DNA of 64,000 bases, taken from Paenibacillus azoreducens. GTDB lineage: Bacteria; Bacillota; Bacilli; Paenibacillales; Paenibacillaceae. The notes under the pieces were generated by a model. That model saw only the letters and a list, made by a program, of their open reading frames with translations. It was not told the DNA's origin and searched no databases. Position 1 is the first letter of the stretch; each line of letters opens with the position of its first letter. Of this stretch, positions 54,340-62,838 are shown piece after piece. Location: contig NZ_AP025343.1 of assembly GCF_021654775.1 (NCBI RefSeq), forward strand, positions 2,385,501 through 2,449,500, written 5' to 3'. A program made the position numbers and the translations under genes.

Positions 54340-55077
54340 ATGAATGAACGATATACGGAAATGGCGGGCCGCTTGATTGTGGCCCTGGATTACCCGGATG
54401 CGGATCAAGCTTCGGCGCTGCTTCAGCAGCTTGAAGGCATCCCCTGTTACATGAAGGTGGGCATGCAGCTGTATTATGCTGCAGGCCCGGCTTTTGTGCG
54501 GGATTTGAAAACCCGGGGTTACAAGGTGTTCCTGGATTTGAAAATGCATGATATCCCAAACACGGTCAAGGGTGGAGCGGAAAGCATCACCCGTCTTGGT
54601 GTGGACATGTTTAACGTTCATGCGGCAGGCGGCAAGGATATGATGGAGGCGGCTCTGCAAGGAGTGGACAAGGCCCTTCAATCAGATCCGTCCCTAAGCA
54701 AGCCGCTTGTGATTGCAGTGACCCAATTGACGAGCACGGGACAGGAAATGCTTAATCGGGAGATTGGCATTCCCGGCACCGTCAAAGATGCAGTGATCCG
54801 TTATGCGAAGCTGACACAGGCTGCCGGATTGGACGGCGTGGTAGCATCCGCACAGGAATCCGGCGATATCGCAGCCGCGTGCGGAAGCGAGTTTGTGACC
54901 GTGACCCCGGGCATCCGTCCTGCGGGCAGCGATCAGGGCGACCAGAAGCGTGTTTTAACGCCGGGAAACGCCATCCGGAATGGCAGCAGCTATATTGTTG
55001 TAGGACGGCCGATTACGATGGCCGAGAAGCCGAGAGAGGCTGCGGAACAAATCATTAAGGAGATGATGGGAGCATGA
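54340..55077 (+). CDS. pyrF: Orotidine 5'-phosphate decarboxylase
   Basis: 245-residue TIM-barrel enzyme for the last step to UMP. The catalytic Asp-Lys-Asp array is in 'VFLDLKMHDIPNTVKGG', with 'LIVALDYPD' at the N-terminus and 'VTPGIRPAGSDQGDQKRV' and 'VGRPIT' binding phosphate. It lies 14 bases after carB, where Bacillus has pyrK and pyrD. Its stop overlaps the pyrE start (ATGA). Confidence 0.97.
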   Translation: MNERYTEMAGRLIVALDYPDADQASALLQQLEGIPCYMKVGMQLYYAAGPAFVRDLKTRGYKVFLDLKMHDIPNTVKGGAESITRLGVDMFNVHAAGGKDMMEAALQGVDKALQSDPSLSKPLVIAVTQLTSTGQEMLNREIGIPGTVKDAVIRYAKLTQAAGLDGVVASAQESGDIAAACGSEFVTVTPGIRPAGSDQGDQKRVLTPGNAIRNGSSYIVVGRPITMAEKPREAAEQIIKEMMGA

Positions 55078-55715
55078 CGAATCTTGCAGGGATTCCACAT
55101 CAAATCGCGGCATATTTGCTGCAAATCGAGGCGGTGGCGCTTCGTCCGAAACAACCTTTTACCTGGACTTCCGGTATCAAATCGCCAATTTATTGCGATA
55201 ACCGGCTTACAATGTCGTACCCTGAAGTCCGCGAATACATCGCCGAATCTTTTGCCGCTATCATCCGTGAGCAGTATCCGGATACCGAGGTAATCGCCGG
55301 AACGGCGACGGCAGGGATTCCCCATGCCGCATGGGTGGCGCAAAAAATGAACCTGCCCATGGCCTATATCCGTGATAAAGCGAAAGGCCACGGCAAAGAA
55401 AATCAAATCGAAGGGATCATCAAGCCGGGACAAAAAGCCATTATTATCGAGGACTTGATTTCCACGGGAGGCAGCTCCATCAAAGCCGCCCTGGCGGTAA
55501 ATGAAGCCGGAGCCAAAGCCCAGGCTGTGTTGTCCATTTTCAACTATCAGCTGAACAAGGCCGTACAAGCCTTTGCAGACGCAGGAATTCCGTTCCAGAG
55601 CTTGTCCAATTATGAGGCGCTGATGGATGTTGCTTTGGAGCAAGGCAAAATTCAGCCCGAGGACATTCAGGCACTGAAAGCTTGGAGAGAAGATCCTTCT
55701 TCCTTCGGCGTATAA
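55074..55715 (+). CDS. pyrE: Orotate phosphoribosyltransferase
   Basis: 213-residue type I phosphoribosyltransferase that joins orotate to PRPP. The PRPP loop 'AIIIEDLISTGGSSIKAAL' and the flexible catalytic loop 'YIRDKAKGHGKENQIEG' are intact, and 'TSGIKSPIYCDNR' forms the orotate site. It overlaps pyrF by four bases and ends the operon before a strong terminator. Confidence 0.96.
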   Translation: MTNLAGIPHQIAAYLLQIEAVALRPKQPFTWTSGIKSPIYCDNRLTMSYPEVREYIAESFAAIIREQYPDTEVIAGTATAGIPHAAWVAQKMNLPMAYIRDKAKGHGKENQIEGIIKPGQKAIIIEDLISTGGSSIKAALAVNEAGAKAQAVLSIFNYQLNKAVQAFADAGIPFQSLSNYEALMDVALEQGKIQPEDIQALKAWREDPSSFGV

Positions 55716-55759
55716 ACTGGAATACAAAAAGCAGCCCCTGGTTAACCCTACTATAATGA

Positions 55760-55812
55760 ATAGTGGATACTATGTTTAATATTACATAGACTATCCACTA
55801 TTTTTTTTGATA
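55760..55812 (+). terminator. Terminator of the pyr operon
   Basis: Outer stem TAGTGGATA (55761-55769) with TATCCACTA (55792-55800), inner CTATGT/ACATAG, then ten T. Confidence 0.92.
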
Positions 55813-55983
55813 GATAAGGCTTATGTTTTATGAGCGGGCAAAGAAATGAAAGCTCAAGAAGCTGGAATGAAGTGATTGCTTAATTTATGGAATTTTGAAA
55901 TAATTGTTATTAAGTGAAAGGGTGCAGTTTTAATAAACAGAGTATATAAAATAATCTAATGTTAAAAGAGGGTAGGAAAATGA

Positions 55984-56535
55984 ATGAACCAAGAATTTCC
56001 GATAATTGAGACTGAAAGATTAATTTTAAGAGAAGTAGCAACAGGGGATGCTCATGATATGTTTAAATATTTATCTGATGTAGATGTTGTGAAACATATT
56101 GGGCTAGCGCCTTTCCAGACAATTAAAGATGCTTGGGATGAAATTAATTGGTATAACTCTATTATCGAAGAAGGCACTGGCATTAGATGGGGAATTACAT
56201 TAAAAGATGTTGGGAAAATTATAGGAAGTTGTGGCTTTCTTAATATGGTTACGAAACATCATCGAGCTGAAGTGGGATTTGAATTAAGCAAAGATTACTG
56301 GGGGAAAGGAATAGCTAGCGAAGCATTAGAAGCAGTTATTAAATTTGGGTTCAATCACTATCAGTTGGAAAGAATTGAAGCTTTAATAGAACCTGCAAAT
56401 CTCCCGTCGCAAAAATTGGTAGAGAGGCAAGGTTTTACAAGAGAGGGTCTATTAAGACATTATGAATATACATGTGGTAAATTTGATGATTTATATTTGT
56501 ACTCAATCTTAAAAGGAGACCTTAACCTTATTTAA
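55984..56535 (+). CDS. GNAT family N-acetyltransferase, RimJ/RimL-like
   Basis: 183-residue acetyl-CoA-dependent acetyltransferase. The opening 'IIETERLILREVATGDAHDM' and the acetyl-CoA loop 'GFELSKDYWGKGIASEAL' mark the RimJ/RimL subgroup, which acetylates protein N-termini or small molecules. The substrate is unknown. Base and codon use are clearly more AT-rich than in all neighbours (many TTA, AAT, ATA codons), and the flanks are AT-rich as well, so it may have been acquired by transfer. ATG 55984 follows GAGGGTAGG. Confidence 0.88.
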   Translation: MNQEFPIIETERLILREVATGDAHDMFKYLSDVDVVKHIGLAPFQTIKDAWDEINWYNSIIEEGTGIRWGITLKDVGKIIGSCGFLNMVTKHHRAEVGFELSKDYWGKGIASEALEAVIKFGFNHYQLERIEALIEPANLPSQKLVERQGFTREGLLRHYEYTCGKFDDLYLYSILKGDLNLI

Positions 56536-56606
56536 GGAATGTATTCAACAAATACCAGTTAATATGAGTTATATGATTATTCTAGAAAAAGGCGTTGTAA
56601 TGAAAT

Positions 56607-56650
56607 AAAAAGGAGAAAACATTTTTTATATGTCTTCTCCTTTTTTTTAT
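56607..56650. terminator. Bidirectional terminator between the GNAT and yitT-like genes
   Basis: AAAAGGAGAA near 56607-56617 pairs with TTCTCCTTTT near 56634-56644, flanked by T runs on both strands, so it can serve both convergent genes. Confidence 0.85.
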
Positions 56651-56710
56651 GAATTTTATAGTTAGGTCTTGATAACTTTAAGACTGCTTTTTTGTACGAT
56701 GTTCTTCTTA

Positions 56711-57577
56711 TTAGTGAATTGCGCTTTTCTCGAAATTTCCGCCCAGCACGTCCGATACACTTTCGATTGCGATAAAAGCTTTCGGGTCAATTTCCTGGAC
56801 GACGGCTTTCAATTTGGCAAGTTCAAGCCGGGTCACCACGCAATAGATCATTTGCGTATCTTCCCGCGAATACCCGCCGCGCGCATAAATGAAAGTGGTC
56901 GTGCGTCCGAGGCGCGCCTGAATCGTTTCGGAGATCTCTTCATATTCGCTGGAGATAATCGTAACCGATTTGGATTCGTTCAAACCTTCAACCACGATAT
57001 CCATGATCTTCGAAGCCATGTAATATGTAAAGATGGAGTACATCGCGGAATCCCATCCAAATACAAACCCGGCGATGATAAAAATAAACACGTTCATGAT
57101 CATAATGAGTTGGCCGACCGGAATACGCGTTTTTTTGGAAAGAAGAATAGCAACGATTTCGGTTCCGTCAAGCGAGCCGCCAAAACGGATTACGAGGCCG
57201 ACGCCAAGACCAAGGATCAGGCCGCCGAACAGGACGGCAAGTATTTTTTCATTGGTAAAAGGACTGACATCATGCAGAAGCTGCGTCGTCACGGACATGA
57301 CCACAATGCCGTACAAGGTGGAGATGGCGAAGGTTTTGCCGATCTGTTTGTAACCGAGAAATAAAAACGGGAGATTGATTATAAAAAGGAAAATCCCGAG
57401 CGGAATGGATGTAATTTCGGATAATACGATCGAGATACCAGTAATGCCGCCGTCGATGATGCTGTTGGGCACCAGGAAAACTTCGAGCGCGACAGCCATC
57501 AAGATGGCGCCGGCCGTAATAAAAATAAATTTTTTCAACAAATCGACGGGAGAAAGTTTCCTATGCGTTTTTGCCAT
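56711..57577 (-). CDS. YitT family membrane protein with DUF2179
   Basis: 288-residue protein with five or six membrane helices (about residues 15-175) and a soluble C-terminal DUF2179 domain ('FIYARGGYSREDTQMIYCVV'). Conserved points are 'NSIIDGGITGISIVLS' and 'VIRFGGSLDGTEIVA'. The family is common in Firmicutes and sometimes proposed as transporters, but substrates are unknown. The C-terminal domain resembles PII-like sensor folds. It is convergent with the GNAT gene. Confidence 0.88.
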   Translation of the reverse strand: MAKTHRKLSPVDLLKKFIFITAGAILMAVALEVFLVPNSIIDGGITGISIVLSEITSIPLGIFLFIINLPFLFLGYKQIGKTFAISTLYGIVVMSVTTQLLHDVSPFTNEKILAVLFGGLILGLGVGLVIRFGGSLDGTEIVAILLSKKTRIPVGQLIMIMNVFIFIIAGFVFGWDSAMYSIFTYYMASKIMDIVVEGLNESKSVTIISSEYEEISETIQARLGRTTTFIYARGGYSREDTQMIYCVVTRLELAKLKAVVQEIDPKAFIAIESVSDVLGGNFEKSAIH

Positions 57578-57745
57578 TCAAATTCCTCGCTTCCAGAAAA
57601 AGTTTGATGTTAAACAACTTAGTTAATATTATAAAATAATTTAAAGATAATCTCAAAACAGATATCCAAAAATGCATGAGGATTGGTTCTTCAGGCAACA
57701 ATAGGCAAGCAACACCATTTATCATGCCGTAAAGGAGCGAGCATC

Positions 57746-57910
57746 ATGCAGTGGGTTTATTTCGGAAAACTGTACAAGACTAGATTTCAGGCAGGCTGCT
57801 TGGCGAAAAGGCTGGAACAGAACGGTTGGATTTACGGATATGACGATCCGCGGCTGGTAGAAATCTTTCGTTCGCGCAGGGGGAGATATGGGGTACGCTT
57901 TATTCCCTAA
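57746..57910 (+). CDS. Small conserved-looking protein, 54 residues
   Basis: I do not recognise a named family. The protein is basic and aromatic ('MQWVYFGKLYKTRFQAGCLA', 'YDDPRLVEIFRSRRGRYGV'). It has no membrane segment. A strong AAAGGAGCGAG site (57731-57741) lies five bases before ATG 57746, a good sign that it is real. The frame could extend upstream to 57683, before that ribosome site. Confidence 0.65.
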   Translation: MQWVYFGKLYKTRFQAGCLAKRLEQNGWIYGYDDPRLVEIFRSRRGRYGVRFIP

Positions 57911-58027
57911 GCTAACAACACCGTTGAATTTTTTAATGGTATTAGCGATCTGCCGTGCGCGATGAATCCTATAAAAAATGAAGAAAGCGCAGTACAACAA
58001 CATATATTGAACTTCCTTAAAAAAACA

Positions 58028-58057
58028 CTTGACGTATTACCTACTTATGCTGTATAT
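58028..58057 (+). promoter_or_regulatory. Promoter of the tRNA cluster
   Basis: TTGACG (58028-58033), 18-bp spacer, TATATT (58052-58057), about 30 bases before the first tRNA. Confidence 0.7.
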
Positions 58058-58090
58058 TAATTCTTGTCGCTAATTTAATAATACTAATGA

Positions 58091-58169
<79 letters not shown>

Positions 58170-58207
58170 CCTTCAGCCATTATTTGAACGAATACATATT
58201 TTGATTG

Positions 58208-58284
58208 GGGCCCTTAGCTCAGTTGGTTAGAGCGGTCGGCTCATAACCGACTGGTCGGGGGTTCGAGTCCCTCAGGGCCCACCA
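58208..58284 (+). tRNA. tRNA with CAT anticodon, probably tRNA-Ile2 (lysidine type)
   Basis: 77 bases including CCA, with a perfect GGGCCCT/AGGGCCC acceptor stem. The anticodon is CAT in loop CTCATAA. It lacks the initiator features. Its body is closer to Bacillus Ile2 genes, whose wobble C becomes lysidine, than to elongator Met, but sequence alone does not settle this. Confidence 0.85.
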
Positions 58285-58299
58285 TAAAAATATGACCTT

Positions 58300-58385
58300 G
58301 CCGGGGTGGCGGAATTGGCAGACGCACAGGACTTAAAATCCTGCGGTAGGTGACTACCGTACCGGTTCGAGCCCGGTCCTCGGCA
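58300..58385 (+). tRNA. tRNA-Leu (anticodon TAA)
   Basis: 86 bases with the long variable arm of leucine tRNAs (GCGGTAGGTGACTACCG region). The anticodon loop is CTTAAAA (TAA, reads UUA/UUG). Unlike its two neighbours, no CCA is encoded: TCC follows the discriminator base, so the end must be added by the CCA enzyme. Confidence 0.93.
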
Positions 58386-58483
58386 TCCAGCAAGAAATCG
58401 CGATTACATCAACGTTAAATGTCCGCTAAATAGCGGGAGGTCCTGCGTAGTTGAAGCACAACTAAGCGTAGGTACACAGGACC

Positions 58484-58534
58484 CAGCAAAAAACGCCTCA
58501 TCTCCGTTTATACGGAGAGAGGCGTTTTTTGCTG
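58484..58534. terminator. Strong bidirectional terminator after the tRNA cluster
   Basis: Near-perfect 23-bp hairpin: CAGCAAAAAACGCCTC and TCTCCGT on one arm, mirrored by ACGGAGA and GAGGCGTTTTTTGCTG on the other. A-run and T-run flanks allow use by the tRNA unit and the minus-strand esterase gene. Confidence 0.93.
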
Positions 58535-58596
58535 TGACAAGAGTTCGCAGTATAAATATTAACATGCAGGCTGCACTCAGCGGTTCTTATCCCCCA

Positions 58597-59376
58597 TTAC
58601 GGCAGAGGAAGCCAGTCAATGACGCGTTTGATTTCCTTGTCCCAGAAACTCCATTCGTGGCCGCCAGGGCCTTCAGAATATGTATATCCAGGCAGGTCGG
58701 GTTGCTCTGCGACATAGTCTCTGAATTTCACGTTCTGCTCATATAAAAAATCCTCCGTGCCGCAGCTTTGATACAGCTTCAAATGCGATAATTTCGCTCG
58801 GTTGGCCTCATTTGCCAGCCAGAACAGATCCAGTGGCGTTCCTTCGATCGTTTGCCCCGCGAAAATGGCATCAAAATCTTTCATGTTCGCCCCGAACTGC
58901 GCCTGATATCCTGCCAGATCCATCACTCCGGAAAAGGATGCCGCCGCCGCGAATTGTTCAGGATAATTAAAGGCCCATTTAAAAGCCCCATATCCGCCCA
59001 TGGAGAGTCCTGCCACGTAATTTTTCCGGGGATCGGTTGATAATGGAAAGAAGTGCCTCATTTTTACAGGCAGTTCTTTGGTCAGGAATGTCCAATAAGC
59101 GTTTCCGTAAGTCATATCCGCATAAAAACTGCGTCCAACCTGAGGCATCACGACGGCAACTCCCCGCTCGTTTGCATAACGTTCGATAGAGGTTTGGCGC
59201 GTCCAGCAGCTGTCGTCATCCGACAGGCCATGAAGCAGCCACAGGGTCGGATAGGTGATATCGGCCAGCGAATCCGGATGGCTCGGATCTACATATTTTT
59301 GCTCCGGCAGAATGACGTGAACGCTGGTGGTCAGCTCTAACGTATTCGAGAAGAAACGGGTTGAATGCAAAGACAA
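58597..59376 (-). CDS. Esterase family protein (S-formylglutathione hydrolase/FrmB-like alpha/beta hydrolase)
   Basis: 259-residue cytoplasmic alpha/beta hydrolase of the putative esterase (D) family. Nucleophile S125 lies in 'YVAGLSMGGYGAFKWA'; 'TLWLLHGLSDDDSCW' is the oxyanion region and 'GPGGHEWSFW' holds the catalytic His. Likely substrates are short-chain esters or thioesters; no closer assignment is possible. The frame extends to 59496, but AAGGAG (plus-strand positions 59387-59392) lies within it. TTG at 59376, nine bases after that site, is the better start; ATG at 59385 abuts the site. It is transcribed toward the tRNA terminator. Confidence 0.82.
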   Translation of the reverse strand: MSLHSTRFFSNTLELTTSVHVILPEQKYVDPSHPDSLADITYPTLWLLHGLSDDDSCWTRQTSIERYANERGVAVVMPQVGRSFYADMTYGNAYWTFLTKELPVKMRHFFPLSTDPRKNYVAGLSMGGYGAFKWAFNYPEQFAAAASFSGVMDLAGYQAQFGANMKDFDAIFAGQTIEGTPLDLFWLANEANRAKLSHLKLYQSCGTEDFLYEQNVKFRDYVAEQPDLPGYTYSEGPGGHEWSFWDKEIKRVIDWLPLP

Positions 59377-59555
59377 TGATTCCATCTCCTTTTTGGCAAG
59401 TAAGGTTTGTTTGCTCATAGTTTGCCATAAGGCGTATATCAGTGTAAATGCTTTTATTATGACGGTACGGTCTTTTTTCTGGTCTCCTGTTTGCAATATA
59501 CCGTTCTAGGGTATTCTAAATTAATGCAAACCCAAACAATCAGGAGTGATTGAAT

Positions 59556-60119
59556 ATGCGAAAACAACTGGTTTTTATCAGCACCGCAGCTGTGATCTTG
59601 TTGTCCTTGAGCGGCTGCTGGAATGATGCGAAAAGCGATAAAGGAGCTGCACCGGAATCTGCATCAGCGATGAGCCATTCCGATATGCATCATTCGGACT
59701 CGGGCGAAGTTCCCCCAGGTCTGCAAAAAGCTGTAAATCCCGCCTTTAAGCCCGGAACCAAAGCGATTCTGAAAGCGGATCATATGCCCGGAATGAAGGG
59801 GGCCACGGCAACGATTGTAGGCGCCTACAGCACGACAACCTATGAGGTAACCTATACTCCTGCGACCGGCGGCGAGCCCGTCAAACATCATAAATGGGTC
59901 ATTCAGGAGGAAATAAAAGACGCGGGCCGGGAGCCTTTGAAAAAAGGGACGCACGCAATCCTTGAAGCGGAGCATATGCCAGGCATGAAAGGGGCGAAAG
60001 CCATCATAGAATCCGCCGAAAATACAAACGTGTATATGGTGGATTACACGCCGACCACAGGAGGCGTCCCCGTTAAAAACCATAAATGGGTCACCGAAAG
60101 CGAGCTTTCGGCTAGCTGA
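59556..60119 (+). CDS. YdhK-like lipoprotein with two DUF1541 repeats
   Basis: 187-residue secreted lipoprotein. The signal peptide ends at the lipobox 'LSGC' (Cys at about residue 21), so it should be anchored to the outer face of the membrane after LspA cleavage. A His/Met/Ser-rich linker ('SHSDMHHSD') precedes two DUF1541 repeats (about 65-118 and 128-182). Each has 'A(D/E)HMPGMKGA' and ends 'HKWV'. His- and Met-rich content hints at metal binding, but function is unknown. TTG 59550 is possible; ATG 59556, six bases after AGGAGTGA, is better. Confidence 0.88.
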   Translation: MRKQLVFISTAAVILLSLSGCWNDAKSDKGAAPESASAMSHSDMHHSDSGEVPPGLQKAVNPAFKPGTKAILKADHMPGMKGATATIVGAYSTTTYEVTYTPATGGEPVKHHKWVIQEEIKDAGREPLKKGTHAILEAEHMPGMKGAKAIIESAENTNVYMVDYTPTTGGVPVKNHKWVTESELSAS

Positions 60120-60143
60120 GCGGGACAACCTTATTTGGCTAAT

Positions 60144-60186
60144 GAAAGTCCGTCTGCAATTGATGCGGCGGACTTTCTATTTTATT
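60144..60186 (+). terminator. Terminator after the YdhK-like gene
   Basis: GAAAGTCCG (60144-60152) pairs with CGGACTTTC (60169-60177), then TATTTTATT. Confidence 0.75.
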
Positions 60187-60310
60187 GATCATTTTCGCCT
60201 TGCCATGTTAAACTCAAAATTGTGTTCTTTTATTGCTTCACTGCCGGCCCGGATGCAGGACCAGTATGGAAGGTTAATAGAATAGAGAAGACATGGGGAG
60301 GAGAACGGGA

Positions 60311-60979
60311 ATGTTTGAAAATGATTGGGATGAGCAGCTGCAGGAAGAAGTGGCGAAGCCGTATTTCAATGATTTGCGGTACGCGCTTGCCAGGGAATAT
60401 AAATTACATACGGTGTATCCGTCCAAAGAAAACTTGTTTCAGGCGCTGAAGCTCACTTCTTACGAACATACGAAGGTTGTCATTTTGGGACAAGATCCCT
60501 ATCATGGACCGGGGCAGGCGCATGGCCTGAGCTTTTCCGTGCAGCCGGGCGTACGGATCCCGCCTTCATTGATTAATATTTATAAAGAACTGAACAGCGA
60601 TTTGGGATTGCCTGTACCGAATAACGGCTACCTGGTCCACTGGGCCAAGCAGGGCGTACTTCTGCTCAACACGGTGCTTACCGTGCGCGAAGGGCAGGCC
60701 AATTCCCACAAAAATCTCGGCTGGGAGCAATTTACCGATGCCGTGATCGAAAAGTTAAATGAGCGGGACAAGCCGATTGTTTTTATTTTATGGGGGAGCC
60801 ATGCGCAAAAGAAAGGGGCTTTCATCGACCCTAAAAAGCATCTCGTGCTCAAGTCGGTGCATCCGAGTCCATTATCGGTACACCGCGGATTTTTTGGCAG
60901 CCGCCCTTTTTCCAAAACGAATGATTTTCTGAAATCGCAGCACATGGAGCCTATCGATTGGGCGATTCCCAATATATGA
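60311..60979 (+). CDS. ung: Uracil-DNA glycosylase
   Basis: 222-residue family 1 enzyme that removes uracil from DNA at the start of base-excision repair. Catalytic D62 is in '[20 protein letters not shown]'; the DNA-intercalating loop is '[14 protein letters not shown]'. '[12 protein letters not shown]' contains the uracil-contacting region. Length is typical. ATG 60311 follows a GGAGGAG site; an in-frame start at 60293 overlaps it. Confidence 0.97.
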   Translation: MFENDWDEQLQEEVAKPYFNDLRYALAREYKLHTVYPSKENLFQALKLTSYEHTKVVILGQDPYHGPGQAHGLSFSVQPGVRIPPSLINIYKELNSDLGLPVPNNGYLVHWAKQGVLLLNTVLTVREGQANSHKNLGWEQFTDAVIEKLNERDKPIVFILWGSHAQKKGAFIDPKKHLVLKSVHPSPLSVHRGFFGSRPFSKTNDFLKSQHMEPIDWAIPNI

Positions 60980-61057
60980 CCTTTCTGCTCTAATAATGAA
61001 CAGCATTTTCATTCCATAACAGCAGCTTAACGCTGCATGACATTTTGGTATATCTAA

Positions 61058-61085
61058 AAAGACGGGCTTAAGCCCGCCTTTTTCA
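61058..61085. terminator. Bidirectional terminator between ung and the AI-2E family gene
   Basis: Palindromic CGGGCTTAAGCCCG (61063-61076 region) flanked by AAAAAG and CTTTTT, usable by both convergent genes. Confidence 0.85.
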
Positions 61086-62165
61086 TTCCTTCATCCCTTC
61101 AATTTTTTCTGAAAGGAATAGCTTGTAACACCGTACAATAATGATCTTGGCAACCATATATAACGGAATGGCCAAAATGACGCCTAGAATTCCGGAAAAT
61201 TTGGCACCGATCAGCAGCAGAACAATCGTCGTCAGCGGATGGATATCCAGCCGTTTGCCGTATATGACCGGCGTAAGCAGATTGTCCTGGATTTGCTGCG
61301 CAACCACGATGACAACAACCGACCAGAGGGCCTTGGAAGGCGAATCGATAAAGCCGACGATGACAACCGGTACCGAAGCGATTAGCGCACCAACGTACGG
61401 GATGAGGTTCAGCACGATGGAAATAAGCGCCAACAGCAGCGAATAAGGCAAACCGATGATTAAAAAGCCGATATACATCAGCACACCCAGCATGACATTC
61501 AGGAGCACCCGGCCCACAATAAAGTTGCTGAGAGCCGAATCGATTTCATCCAGTACCTCTTGGCCTTCCTGGCGATATTTCGGCGGCAGCAGGCGAAGCA
61601 GGATCGGCGGCAGTTTGCTGCTTTCCTTCAGCATGTAGTACAGCACGATCGGTACGGTTGCAAGAACGACGACGACATTGGATACCACCGAAATAAAGTT
61701 GGTAATCGAAGCGGTTACGGTGGTGATCAGTGTATTCAGGTACTTGACGATCCGGGTACCCAAATCGGACTCGTCCGGAACCAGTTTGGAGAAATATCGG
61801 TTACTTTGGAGTTGTTCCAGCTGCTTTTGCAGACCCTCCACAAAATGAGGAGCATTATTGACAAAATTGATGACTTGGTCGCTTAAAGTCGGCCAGACAA
61901 GGATGGAAAACAGAACGAGCAATCCTGCAAAAACGAGATAGATCAGCAGAATCGAAATCGGCTTGGGCCAACGGTGCTTTTCCAAAAAATTGACGATTGG
62001 ACGCAATAAATAATACATAAAGCCGGCCAGCATCAACGGTACAATCATAATATTAAACAGCAAAACGAACGGATGAAAAATAAAGCTTACTTTAGAGCCC
62101 AGATAGATGATCAGCAGCGCGCAGATGATTCCCAGGCATGTACGAAAATATTTGCTTTGCAGCAA
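61083..62165 (-). CDS. AI-2E family transporter/permease
   Basis: 360-residue membrane protein with seven or eight helices of the AI-2E (YtvI/YhhT/PerM-like) family. The central extracellular/helical part ('FVEGLQKQLEQLQSNRYFSKL') and the conserved 'LNLIPYVGALIASVPVVIVGF' and 'IHPLTTIVLLLIGAKFSGILG' segments are typical. Some members move Na+/H+ or signal molecules; the substrate here is unknown. The start is TTG with AGGAGGA eight bases upstream on the minus strand. Confidence 0.9.
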   Translation of the reverse strand: MLQSKYFRTCLGIICALLIIYLGSKVSFIFHPFVLLFNIMIVPLMLAGFMYYLLRPIVNFLEKHRWPKPISILLIYLVFAGLLVLFSILVWPTLSDQVINFVNNAPHFVEGLQKQLEQLQSNRYFSKLVPDESDLGTRIVKYLNTLITTVTASITNFISVVSNVVVVLATVPIVLYYMLKESSKLPPILLRLLPPKYRQEGQEVLDEIDSALSNFIVGRVLLNVMLGVLMYIGFLIIGLPYSLLLALISIVLNLIPYVGALIASVPVVIVGFIDSPSKALWSVVVIVVAQQIQDNLLTPVIYGKRLDIHPLTTIVLLLIGAKFSGILGVILAIPLYMVAKIIIVRCYKLFLSEKIEGMKE

Positions 62166-62500
62166 GCGCGAGTCCTCCTAACTTTCTATGTACCTACGTT
62201 TATTTTCCCCTGCTTATTCTCCATTAACCAATATACACGCCCAACCTTTATTTTGTAAGCCCCAACTTATATTAAACTTGAGATTCTGGAGAAAATGGGC
62301 GAATGCGTTCAATCACGCACTTTTAAAAAAATATACGATAGAGATGAGAAAAGAAAGAAGAAAGGGAATACGAATGAGTGAGGAAAAAAAATACCCCGGC
62401 AGGGTGTGATCCGTGAAGGGGAGATCGTTTTGAAACAGATATTTTTTATTACAGCCGGCTCCTTGTTAGAGACATGGGGGAGCTATAGTGGGGAAAAATT
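62166..62500. other. 335-bp spacer with a possible broken small gene
   Basis: No gene of normal size. ATG 62374 (AAGGG upstream) opens an 11-codon frame through a run of eight A and stops at 62407. The next frame then stays open from 62406 to TAA 62502-62504 and has its own GGGGAG site before TTG 62430. One extra A would join them into a 43-residue protein. This is described under findings and is not called as a gene. Confidence 0.35.
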
Positions 62501-62662
62501 TTAATAAATGATGCGGCGATGTATTTGAACAGGGGCTTTGTATTTCCGGCTCAAAAGACGGGCTTCTTCAGTCACCTGTGCAAGCATGGCATGTAGACGT
62601 TGGCTGAGGGGACGGATGGTTTCCTTTACTTCTCCGTGCACGATGACATCAAAAACAACCAT
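62501..62662 (-). CDS. Small protein, 53 residues, minus strand
   Basis: A short frame, ATG at 62662 down to TAA at 62501. The product starts 'MVVFDVIVHGEVKETIRPLS' and ends with a basic 'YKAPVQIHRRIIY'. I do not recognise the family. An ideal AAGGAG site lies eight bases before the ATG, and codon use is ordinary, so it is probably real. No membrane segment or signal peptide is seen. It is divergent from the GDPD gene. Confidence 0.65.
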   Translation of the reverse strand: MVVFDVIVHGEVKETIRPLSQRLHAMLAQVTEEARLLSRKYKAPVQIHRRIIY

Positions 62663-62838
62663 GTTTTCAACTCCTTGTATGTGTTTTATGATTGAACTGA
62701 ACTGTATTTATCATAAGATAGAGTTGTTAACAGGAAATGAAGAGAAACATAAATGGGTGTAAATTTTCCCGTTAACATGGCTTTGACAAATGGGGAATAT
62801 AATGGTTTGCGAGAAGGTACATAAGGAGGCTGAAGGGA

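Noticed and set aside
62784..62804. Perfect TTGACA and perfect TATAAT before the GDPD gene
   Set aside because: Only 9 bp separate them, too short for a sigma-A promoter. TTAACA upstream gives a 20-bp spacer, too long. The real promoter is unclear.
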